Below are positions 55,099-64,000 of a stretch of 64,000 nucleotides of DNA, in pieces; the stretch's first letter is position 1, and each line of letters opens with the position of its first letter. The notes under the pieces are model-generated. The model was not told the origin of the DNA and made no database searches. It saw nothing but the letters and a program-made list of their open reading frames with translations. The stretch spans positions 1,666,936,800 through 1,667,000,799 of the forward strand of contig CM066031.1 in the NCBI GenBank assembly GCA_033557465.1, written 5' to 3'. The DNA is from Ichthyophis bannanicus (lineage: Eukaryota > Chordata > Amphibia > Gymnophiona > Ichthyophiidae). Position numbers and translations under genes: made by a program.

Positions 55099-56344
55099 CT
55101 CTTTTACAGCAGGAGAGGAGGAAAGTGGGAGAAGTTTAAGTCTAGCATTAACCTGCTTGGGATCAAAAAATAAATAGTGGTCACAAAATAATTACTTCGG
55201 GCCCAAGCAAATGGTTCACAGGCCTTCATTCTTCCTCCTTCTCCAGTCCTACCCATGATGTTCCTGAGCACAGGATGTATAATCTAGATGTGACAACTAC
55301 TGGTGGTCAGGGGCATGATGACAGAGAGGGGGAGGAAGAGCCTGAGGTCCTGATGCAAAAACCCTGTGCTATAGTCTAGTGCTAAACCTCCAGTGCAGGG
55401 TTTCTTAGCGCAAGCAACGTAGAAATTGTGTTGAGCAATGCTGTAGGAAATAGCATGCAAATGAGCTGCTTACAAGTAGTTTGCACTAAACAAGTAGAGC
55501 AAGCCAGGCCCATGCAGGCAGGGCTCTGCGTTAGCAACATCTATATCCTGGACACAAAAAAAAACAGTTTGGCACTTGTACGCATGTGCTGGAATGCTAT
55601 CTAGTGCACAGAGGTCCTGCTCAGAATAAAATTGGTGTGCATAAACACCAATATTATTCTGCACAGAAACACAATTCAGAATAATGATGTTTGATGAACC
55701 AAATAGTGTTCCAGTACACTTTCCTTGATATATTTTTTTCAGCACGCTCTTCAGCAAAACCATAAAATGTGGGTACTGTATGCTCAAAAACAGGTATAAA
55801 TCCCTCACTAGAGCAGACCGCAGATCTGTGAGCTAACCCTTAATGTCTCCTCAGACCTGGTGTTAAAATTCCAGCACTGAGCTCAGCCTTCTGGTTTTCT
55901 GCACTGCATATCTGATTGATTCATTATCATCCATTAAATGGATTTAAATGCACTGTGTGCTGCAATTAGCACAGCCGTTTGCGCATTGATTAAGCTCACA
56001 TTAGATCTCTTCTTGCATTTTGTGCTCACACTAGCGCAGAAAATTGTGCACAAGTCCTGTGCTGCATCAAGCTGTGTGTTCCTACAAGCCACTGCCTGAG
56101 CTCTGCTAATTGCATTTAGGAAATTGGACAGCAGTATTTGTTAAAAAGCTGTGCTCACAGTTTTCTCCTACCACTTAGCAGCTGTCCTCTTATTTGCTTG
56201 AAGAAGCAACTATGAGATGCTGCTCCTTTTACTGACTCTAGAATTAGCTGATCTGAATGTTACAGTTGTTTGGTTCTCCAACTATCCTATTGGGTGTTAT
56301 AATGACAATGTGTTTTTCTTTTCTTTGTACATATGTTGGCAACA
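55099..56344 (+). other. PPARA: end of the PPARA last intron
   Basis: No gene was found. Weak inverted words (CCTGATGCAAAAACCCTGTGCT near 55350, CCTGTGCTGCATCAAG near 56060) may bound an old MITE. The pyrimidine tract TTTTTCTTTTCTTTG at 56311-56326 precedes the acceptor. Confidence 0.55.
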
Positions 56345-56345
56345 G

Positions 56346-56593
56346 ATCGTCCTGGTCTTGTAAATGTAGCAGACATCGAAAAGATGCAGGAGGTCATCGT
56401 GCATGTTTTAAAACTTCACCTAGAGAGTAACCATCCTGACGACAGTTTCCTGTTCCCCAAGCTCCTTCAAAAAATGGCGGACCTCCGGCAACTTGTCACC
56501 GAGCATGCGCTCCTCGTCCAGAAGATCAAAAAAACTGAAACTGATGCATCCTTGCATCCTTTACTACAGGAAATCTACAAGGATATGTACTAA
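56346..56593 (+). CDS. PPARA: PPAR-alpha, terminal coding exon
   Basis: Completes the ligand-binding domain: [16 protein letters not shown] at the start, [16 protein letters not shown] with the conserved ligand-contact His (His440 in human numbering), and the AF-2 helix 12 [14 protein letters not shown] with the AF-2 Tyr (Tyr464). Starts after AG at 56344-56345 in the phase left by the 21865 donor; stop TAA at 56591-56593. The ORF upstream of 56346 (MLAT) is intron. The two exons give about 231 residues, the expected C-terminal half of a 468-residue-type PPAR-alpha. No disabling change was seen, so the host gene looks functional. Confidence 0.96.
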
Positions 56594-57321
56594 ATGGGGA
56601 GGGGGTATTTTTGTTTTTATTCCATGCAGCCCACAACAATCTTGATGATTAGAAGGGAAGCAAAATTATTTTGCAGACTAATCATCTGTGTGCTAATCTT
56701 GATGAATGAAGAAATATATGCACGGCATCGGTAATCAGACTGTTGAGTTTCTCCTCTTTTTATGAAGCATTAAGTTGTAAAAATTGTCACGTGCTCAAGA
56801 ATTTGAAGGCAAGAAAGTATTTTGATATTTTGGTTATAATTAATGTATGAGGGTTGGTGAACTTTGTTTTACAATGAAATGTTTATCAAGTTAGATATTG
56901 CTAATTTAGATCAGTTAGGGCGTATTTATATTCTCCATTATGTTAGGTACTTAACCATTTGCAAGATGCACTGGTAATTAAGGTACTTTCAAGGATTTTT
57001 AATCTATAAATTCTTCAACCTTGAGCCATAGAGACTTTTACTCATTCCTGCTGGAAATGTACTAGCACTTTCTTAAGTTTTTATAAATGTGTGCGATGTC
57101 CTTGGTTTTCTGCACTTCAGATGATTAGATCATGAAGGTTTTGTCTAGTGTTGTCTAAATTAAGGCCCATTGAAGAGCCTGACAAAACTTATAGCACCCA
57201 CTAGAAAATCAAATTGTTTTACACTATAATTTTAAACAATTGTTTTGTTGATTTTATGTGATAAATCGTGTAAGACTAAACGTTTTCAGCTATAGCTTTA
57301 TAAAGCATTGGCTGTGAACAT
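56594..57321 (+). other. PPARA: PPARA 3' UTR (extent unknown)
   Basis: Directly follows the stop codon and is free of recognised repeats for about 700 bp. No AATAAA was found in this part; ATTAAA occurs later (near 57638 and 57774), but none could be chosen as the real signal. PPARA 3' UTRs are long in other vertebrates. Confidence 0.6.
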
Positions 57322-57470
57322 AGTCCTTGGGATCTGCATTGCCATTCTGGTTTTCAGGCGGTCCACAAATGGAAGACGTGCATCCATTGCCTCCAGTATA
57401 TGCAGATTTAACTCATCAATATCCATTGTGAATATCCTGAAAACCAAAATGGCCTAATAAGTACCAAGGA
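57322..57470. mobile_element. decayed palindromic MITE
   Basis: Left AGTCCTTGGGATCTGC..CCATTCTGGTTTTCAGG pairs with the reverse complement of CCTGAAAACCAAAATGG..ACCAAGGACT. The centre reads CATTGCCTCCAGTATATGCA. This matches the plan of a common short palindromic hAT-type MITE of lower vertebrates with GGTTTTCAGGATAT arms. It may lie within the PPARA 3' UTR. Confidence 0.65.
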
Positions 57471-58545
57471 CTGGATCAAAAAGCATCATTATAGAGGACG
57501 AGACAGCCAGGCTCCACGGTTCAAAAATATTCAACAGTGTGGAACTTAATTTGTTTTTCACTCAGGAGTTACAAGTAGGTTTTCACTGATCCACAGGCTA
57601 TGAACCACCTCTGTAAAGAAAGTACTGATATAAAATTATTAAAGTTTGGGGCGCCCAACTTTTCCACTCACTCAATCATTTTTGGCAAATTGTTTTGATT
57701 TTGACCCTCAATTTGCCTTGTTGTATTTGAATAATTCAATTGCTGAGATGATGAAAAGATTTTAAAATTTGACTCATTAAATTCTGTACCTATAATTGTT
57801 GCAGCAACTGGAAGCCCTTCATGCTACTGCCGGCATTTTTGCTCAGTGCTTATTGCAGGAAGGACGTGTTGTCTGCTAATTACAGCAGTAAACTGAGTAG
57901 AGAGTTTGAGTGTCCCAACTCGAGTCCTGTTTTTCCAGTGTCACACCAAAGGTGATATTTGAAATAATTTCCACGAGTAAAGCACTGTTTACCTGGAGAA
58001 ATAGGTTTTTATGAATAGGCTGATAAACGTATGTGCATGCAGTCTGTGCTTGTGTAACTTTATCCATACTGAGTGGCGGGGTCAAGGAGAAGCTTGCATT
58101 TACACGCATACTTCTGACAGTTTGACCATATCCACGTAGATTATCCACGAGAAATCATGCACTTATGTTTACACCATGCAAATTTTCAAAGTGGAAATAC
58201 ACATGTCAAGCCTGCACCGTCAAAACTCTGCGTGTACGTTTACACATGCATCCAGTTATGCAATTAGCCACCTTATATCTGTGCCTTGGTCTACCTAACT
58301 GTGGGGTCAAATAGCACTAAAGCACATTAGGTCAGTAAGCTTCATTAATCTCAGTGGAGCTAATTTACGTAGTGGCGTGCAATCGTGCTGTCTACCAATT
58401 AGGACCTTATGTTTGGAGAGTACTACTAAAACATTATTAAATTAGATATTTTTACAAATATTGTATTTCCTTGTGTTCCCATTATTTGATTTCTTTATAT
58501 TTGTCTAGAATGAATGTGATAGATACAGGACTATCAATCCTGGAC
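57471..58545. other. downstream sequence, nothing recognised
   Basis: No gene was found. Words such as TACACATGCA and GTGGAAATACACATG near 58190 recall the other ACATG-rich old repeats of the window. Confidence 0.4.
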
Positions 58546-61330
58546 TTTCTCCAGGACCAAGCAGGAAGTCAGTCCTCACTTATGGGTGACGTCGGCGCCG
58601 ACGGAGCCCTCGCGGAGAAATTTTCCCCAGCTTTCGCAGAAAGCCTTTGGGAATTGCAGTGCGCATGCGCGGTCCTCTTCCCGCCCAGGGATGCCATCTT
58701 GCTCAGTCTCCTTTTTTCCGCGGAGCCCTACAGACATAGTTTGTTGTCGCCGCTGAAAAGGTTGATTTCTTTGGTTTATTCTGTTATTTTCTCGGTTCGT
58801 GTGTCCTCTTCCCGCTGGGCCTCGCCTAAGGAGCCCGTTCACAGTTTTGATTTTCTTTTTTTCTCTCCAACTGGCGTTCCCGCCTGTTTCTCCTTCTTCC
58901 CTGGCAGCGCGGTCTTTCGACCTTGCAGGGGCCCTTTTTCCCCCGATGGCTGCCAGCGGGTTTAAAAAGTGTGATCGTTGTGTCAAACTCATGTATCTCA
59001 CTGACACGCATGACTGCTGCCTCCGCTGCCTCGGGCCCGAACATAACCCTATGAGTTGCGGTCCGTGCAGCAAGATGTCCTCGAAGGCGCTAAGGAGTCG
59101 GCAGTCGCAAAGGGATAGAATCTTCTCTGACTCTGCGTCCGGTCGGGCCCGGACCTCGTCAGAGGCCTTGACGTCTCGTGGCTCCGGCTCCAAACATCGT
59201 CGGAGTTCTTCTGAGCGGGGGTCCCCCGGCCGGGAACACCGTCGGGAGAAGAGGCCCGCGAGGGTGGTGTCGGAGGACGCGCCTGGTCCCTCGAGGGCCA
59301 GGTCGCTCAGCCCCGTCGGACGCCCTGGGTCCTCGGAGAGGCCGGTGAAGCTTCCTCGTCTTGAGATGGAGTCGTCTGGACATGTGAGTGCTATAGTCCT
59401 CCTGGACTCTCCCCCGGGAGAACCGACGTCAGACCCGACGCCGTCGGGGCCCGAGTCGGCGGCTGCTTGGTCTTCTGAGCTTGGTCTCAGACTGACGACC
59501 TTGGAGCACAGTATCGCTGCCTTCATGGACCAGCAGCGGACATTGATCACCGGCCTCGCCAGTGCATCTGCCCCGACCACCGGGACGTCGATGCCCAAGT
59601 CGACCCCGGAGGCCGAGTCGATCCTCGAGTCCATACGAGCTCGAGTCGATTCTCGACCTAGGTCTCCCTCGGCTTCCCGTTCGGGACCGAGGTCCTCGAC
59701 GCCGGCCTCGGCGTCGGGGCGGAGGTCTCCGGCCCCCGCCCGCACGGAGCTCGATTCCTCCTTGGTGGAATCGGGCTGGGACACGGAGGAGGACGAGTCA
59801 CCCGGTTCGTTTCAGACTCGGTGCGTCCCCTCCGACTCGCCCGAGTCGGAGCCTCGGAGGCGGTCCCTCCCGGAGGATACCCGGTTCTCAGATTTCGTGA
59901 GGGATATTGCCAGGGCTTTGGCCTTCCCCGCGGATCCGGAGGAGGAACCTCGAGCCGAAGAGCTCGAGGCCCTTCAATATGACTCCCCCCCCGAAGGAGG
60001 CCTTTACTGTACCGGTTCCCCCGATGCTGGAGCGACTTCTCTTTCGCGTGTGGGAGAGCCCGGCCTCCACGCCGGTGTTGAGCAAGCGGGTCGATTCCAT
60101 GTATCGAGTCCGCAAGAGCCCCGGGTTCCAGAAGGCGCAACTACCACACCATTCCATGGTGGTGGAATCGGCCATGCATCAGCTTAAGAGTCAAAAGATG
60201 CACTCCTCGGTGCCTCCAGGTAAGGAGGCCCGGAACCTGGATGCCCTCGGTAGAAAGTGCTTCCAGGGCTCTATGCTTGCTTGTCGAGTCCAGACATATC
60301 AGCTGTATATGGGCATGTATCTTCGAGACCTGGCGAAAGAAATTGCGGAGTTCTCGGCCGGTCTCTCCGAGGAACCTTTGCAGCGGTTCCAGGCCTTGTC
60401 CACAGGGATTCGAGAGTGTTCAAAGTTCATTTCTTGAGCGGCCTACGATGGCTTCGAGGCATCGGCTCGGGTGGCCGGAGCCGGCATCGGGGCTCGCCAC
60501 CAGGCGTGGCTTCAGTCGTCCGACCTCGAGCCGTGGGTGCAGGACAAGTTGGTCGATGTTCCTTGCAGAGGTGAAAACCTCTTCGGCAAACCCATGGCCG
60601 AAAAGGCGGCGGAGCTCGAGTCGGAGACCCTCACCAGGACTCGCCTTTCCAGAAAGACCTCTGCCCCTTCACAGAAGAAGGGCTCGGGGAAAAAGCCTTT
60701 TTACCCGAGGAAGGTGTTTGCTTATAAGCAACACCACCCACAATATCAGGCCTCAGCAACCCCCCCCCTCCCCCCCGTCAGGGGCAGCAGCCTAAGGGAC
60801 AGGGTAACGGATCCCGGAGGCAGAAAGCCCCAAGCCCGCTACGCAGGCCCCGGCCCGGCAGGGTGGGGTTTTTTGACTATGCCCACATAGCCTCTCTCCC
60901 TCAAGGGCCTTCGCCCAGCACGGGGGGCCGGCTGACCCACTTTGCCCACAGGTGGTCAGCCATAACATCCGATTCCTGGGTGCTGCAGGTGGTTCAATGG
61001 GGCTACCTCCTACATTTTCACCAGGTGCCTCCCCCCTACTTTCCAGGGGAGCCTCCCAGACCCCCTCTGCACAGGGACTTACTCCTTCAGGAGCTGCAAG
61101 GTCTGCTTCAAGAACGGGCTGTGGAGCCAGTGCCCCAACACCTGTGGGGTCACGGGTTTTACTCGAGATACTTCCTGATTCCAAAGAGAACAGGAGGCCT
61201 CAGACCCATTCTGGACCTACGCAACCTCAACAAATTCCTGCAGCGGGAAAAGTTCAAGATGCTTACCCTTGGAACCCTACTGCCCTACCTCCAGCAGGGA
61301 GATTGGCTATGCTCCTTGGATCTAAAGCCA
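58546..61330 (+). mobile_element. third DIRS-type element, 5' half only
   Basis: Starts at TTCTCCAGGACCAAGCAGGAAGTCAGTCC, a variant of the terminus of the first DIRS element, followed by TGACGTCGGCGCCGACGG in place of TGACGTCATCCGACGG. It contains a gag-like ORF and the N-terminal part of RT, then breaks at about 61330, where an L2 LINE begins. RNase H, recombinase, ICR and the 3' terminal repeat are not in the window; they could lie beyond 64000 if the LINE is an insertion. Confidence 0.85.
58946..60890 (+). pseudogene. DIRS gag-like ORF1 with Cys/His module
   Basis: The start chosen is ATG 58946 (MAASGFKKC), because the Cys-rich module follows at once and the first element starts the same way. 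C-x2-C-x11-C-C-x2-C-L-G-x2-H-x4-C-x2-C-x-K-M-S is fully conserved. A long Ser/Arg/Pro-rich region of CpG-rich codons follows up to 60187. Then in other frames: VVESAMHQLKSQKMHSSVPPGKE, LGRKCFQGSMLACRVQTYQL, and AWLQSSDLEPWVQDKLVDVP with GENLFGKPMAEKAAELE. At least two frameshifts separate these parts. The likely role is nucleocapsid, by position. Confidence 0.75.
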
Positions 61331-61333
61331 TAA
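60863..61333 (+). pseudogene. DIRS RT N-terminal part, truncated
   Basis: STGGRLTHFAHRWSAITSDSWVLQVVQWGY, then GFYSRYFLIPKRTGGLRPILDLRNLNKFLQ and LQQGDWLCSLDLK, the fingers and first palm strand of DIRS RT. The frame ends one or two residues before the first catalytic Asp-x-x-x-His (DAYxHI), where LINE sequence starts. Confidence 0.82.
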
Positions 61334-64000
61334 AGCAAACCAAAACGCACTATCTAAAACCCCTGGCAAACCACATAATAAATACAGCTCCAAACTAAAA
61401 AGGAAGCAACGGAAGCCAGCAGCCTCAGCTCATAAAAACAAACACAAACAACCATACCAAAACCCGCAATCCCCCATCACGATATGCCTCATCAACGCCA
61501 GATCTATTAGAAATAAAACACACATCATCCACAACATCATGACTGACAACAAACCTGATATTCTATGCATCACCGAAACATGGCTCACAGACACTGACCC
61601 AGTAATAGTAAACCAACTAACTCAACCTGGCTACACAATTTTCAACTGCCCACGTCCTAACAGAAGAGGTGGAGGAGTCCTAATCCTTGCCAGATCCTCC
61701 CTTCTTTTAACAAACACATCCCTAGCTCCCTCTGAGGGCATAGATATACTCAAGATCGAGAATAAAACATTAACACTATGCTTAATCTACAGGCCCCCCA
61801 CACCCCATCATGACAACCTGGCCACTGCACTCGAAACTATCTCAGCATCTGCACTAAAGAAGCAGCGAATTATCCTGGGGGACCTGAACCTTCCCTCCAT
61901 ACCACACATCCAGGCCGATACCTTCCTTGAAGCAATGGACCAGCTCGGATTTAACCAAATCATTCAGGAAGCCACTCATATCAAAGGCAACACCCTAGAC
62001 CTAGTATTCATATCATCCAACACTCAACTAAATGAAATGCAAAAACCTAAAACCCGAGTAACACAAGTTCCTTGGTCTGACCACTACCTAATCGAACTGG
62101 AAATCCAAATACCAACCACAAAGGAGAAACCTCAAGTCGACGCGAAAATACCACAAAGGAAGTTCCGGAAATTCAACAGTGAATCACTGGTGGCATCTAT
62201 ATCCTCGTGCTTTGAATACACTCTCACGGACCTAGATAAGCTCGTAGACACATGGAACTCAAGGATCGAGCAGCAGCAAGCCCAAACTGGAAAACCACAA
62301 ACTCACCAACAAGATCAAGATCTGAACCCTGGTACTCCCCCACATTATGCAAAATGAAAAGGGAACTACGCAAGTTAGAGAAAAAATGGAGGAAAACGCA
62401 AACCAACGAATGCAAGCAACTGTACCTAACTCTACTCATGGAATACAAGAATGAGGTCAACCAGGCAAAAAAGAATCACCACACCAACCTACTCAATAAA
62501 GCCATTAATAGACCTAGAGAGCTATTTGAGATTGTCAAATCTCTCACCAAAACCTCCCAGGACACCGACTGGAACGACGAAATCAAATCCAAGACTCTTG
62601 CAGACCACTACGCCAAGAAACTTAATCCGCAAGTACCCACAGTCACGGATCACAGGTTGTCTCTAGCCATCACCCCTCAGGAAGCCAACACGTCCCTCAT
62701 AAGGAATCTGCTGCAGAATGGAACACCTTCCACCAATTGAACAAACAACAGGTCATTAACATCATAACCAATTTAAAATCCACCACCTCCCCTCTTGACC
62801 CATGCCCTGCAGCATGGATAAAAGCAACCAAAAATGAAATAGCAGAACCAATCACCCACATTGTCAATCAATCACTTCAACAAGGTGAAATGCCTACCTA
62901 TCTCAAGAGATCACTTATAAGGCCCATCTTAAAGAACAGATCGCTCAACAAAAGTGACCCTGCGTCATATAGGCCAATCTCAAGTATATCTTTCTTAGCA
63001 AAAACAATTGAAAAAGCGGTTCAGCAGCAGCTGCAAGATCACATTGATGATAGGAAAGCCCTAGACATGCATCAATATGGATTCCGCCAACATCACGGAG
63101 TAGAAACCCTTCTGCTAGCACTCCTTGACAACCTCCTCAGGGGTCTAGAGAACAAAAATGACATGTTCATACTTGTATTTATAGACATCTCAGCAGCATT
63201 TGATACAGTACATCACAGAACCCTCTTAAAACGACTATCATCAATAGGTATAACAGGGACCCCCCTAAAATGGTTTGCATCATACATCTCCAATAGGATG
63301 CAACAAGTCCTATTCAACAACGACAAAGCTGATGCCTTCCCCCAGACGCAGGGCATCCCGCAAGGATCTGCCTTGTCATCTCTACTTTTCAACCTGTACA
63401 TAAAACCAATCTGTGAAATCTTTCAGAAGTGCAACATCAATTACCACATCTATGCTGACGATGTGATGCTGTACACACGCCTAAACGCAACGCAGCCGGA
63501 TTTCACCCCCCTGGAAAAATGCCTTGACATGTTGCAAACATGGCTTCAACAAAACAACATGTCAATAAACCACAAGAAAACAGAGGTCATGTTTATCTCC
63601 AAAAAAACTAACTTCAGCCCACCCACTACAGTAGCCCTCAACAAAAACATATACCATGCGAAACCTGCAATAAAGTACCTAGGGGTCCTAATAGACAACA
63701 ACCTTAAGATGGATAAACATCTCCGGACAGTCAACAGAGCCATCTTTTACAAATTGAAAGTTCTTCAATCACTTCGCAGTATCTTAGAAAAATCGGACTT
63801 CAGGACTGTCGCACAAGCGCTAATCATGCCTCACCTGGACTACTGCAACGCCATTTTACAAGGGCTTCCAAAGAACACCCTAAATATCTTACAAATGGCC
63901 CAAAATGTCGCTGCAAGAACCATCATGGAAAAAAATGTCACGGACCACATAACGCCAGTGCTTATGGAACTACATTGGCTCCCGGTAGCCGCCCGCATCA
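61331..64000 (+). mobile_element. L2-clade LINE H, 5' end retained, runs off the window
   Basis: A short leader, then the endonuclease: LINARSIRNKT (61490), frame 61539-62357 with DILCITETWLTDTDPV, RRGGGVLILARS, CLIYRPPTPHHDN, ILGDLNLP and QVPWSDHYLIEL. A shift near 62300 gives the linker (62252-62740, NHHTNLLNKAINRPRELFEIVKSL). From about 62713 a single open frame runs to the window end with RT: PCPAAWIKATKNEI, ASYRPISSISFLAKTIEKAV, LVFIDISAAFDTVHHRTLL, QGIPQGSALSSLLFNLYIKPIC, active site YHIYADDVMLY, and LDYCNAILQGLPKN. It is the best-preserved L2 here. Confidence 0.9.
62713..64000 (+). CDS. L2 reverse transcriptase frame, open to window end
   Basis: Reading frame from GCAGAATGGAAC at 62713 with no stop to 64000 (429 codons). 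It contains all RT palm boxes (FIDISAAFDTV, QGIPQGSALSSL, YADD) and the L2 C-terminal boxes up to HITPVLMELHWLPVAARI. The endonuclease-linker part upstream is in other frames, so as a full ORF2 it is shifted at least twice (about 62300 and 62710), unless those are assembly errors. The RT domain itself appears intact. Confidence 0.78.

Overview
This window is vertebrate nuclear DNA from inside the gene for peroxisome proliferator-activated receptor alpha (PPARA). Only two host exons are visible, both on the plus strand. They are the large ligand-binding-domain exon (21418-21865) and the terminal coding exon (56346-56593), joined by consensus splice sites across a 34.5-kb intron. Bases 1-21417 are the preceding intron. 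Bases after 56593 are 3' UTR and then downstream DNA. No other host gene, tRNA, rRNA or CRISPR was found.

Almost everything else is transposable-element DNA. The mix is tyrosine-recombinase DIRS elements, L2-clade, CR1 and L1-like LINEs, tRNA-headed SINEs, hAT transposons and Penelope-like insertions carrying hammerhead-ribozyme motifs. Together with the large intron this suggests an amphibian, perhaps a caecilian. That is an inference from repeat content; the PPARA sequence alone only says tetrapod-like vertebrate.

Layout. 0.75-7.05 kb: a nearly whole minus-strand DIRS element with both inverted terminal repeats, an internal complementary region (ICR), gag, RT/RNase H and recombinase, and a small hAT MITE in its RT. 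7.2-11.6 kb: LINE remnants and a GC-rich tract. 11.75-12.13 kb: a palindromic insertion with two inverted hammerhead-like motifs and a 16-bp target duplication. 12.26-17.88 kb: a second, decayed DIRS element. 17.9-21.2 kb: L2 tails, an inverted L2 pair and a MITE. 21.4 kb: PPARA exon. 22.3-26.7 kb: an L2 LINE interrupted by an opposite-strand relative and by a 1.1-kb hAT element with a 312-bp palindrome. 27-31 kb: SINEs and decayed LINEs. 31.3-41.9 kb: minus-strand L1-like fragments invaded by an L2 LINE (itself hit by an ORF1-only L1-type retrocopy), a SINE and a CR1 LINE. 41.9-47.8 kb: two L2 LINEs head to head. 48.06-51.31 kb: a complete autonomous-type hAT element. 53.83-55.08 kb: a second hammerhead-bearing insertion with a 15-bp duplication. 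56.3 kb: last PPARA exon. 58.5-61.3 kb: a third DIRS element, cut inside its RT by an L2 LINE that runs off the right edge.

The repeats form linked autonomous and parasitic sets. One SINE shares its 3' tail with the L2 LINEs here, and another carries an RTE/BovB-like tail. Non-autonomous hAT elements have the same kind of 8-bp target duplications as the coding hAT copy. The most notable items are the two hammerhead-bearing insertions, the DIRS ICR logic seen in two diverged families, and the ORF1-only L1-type element.
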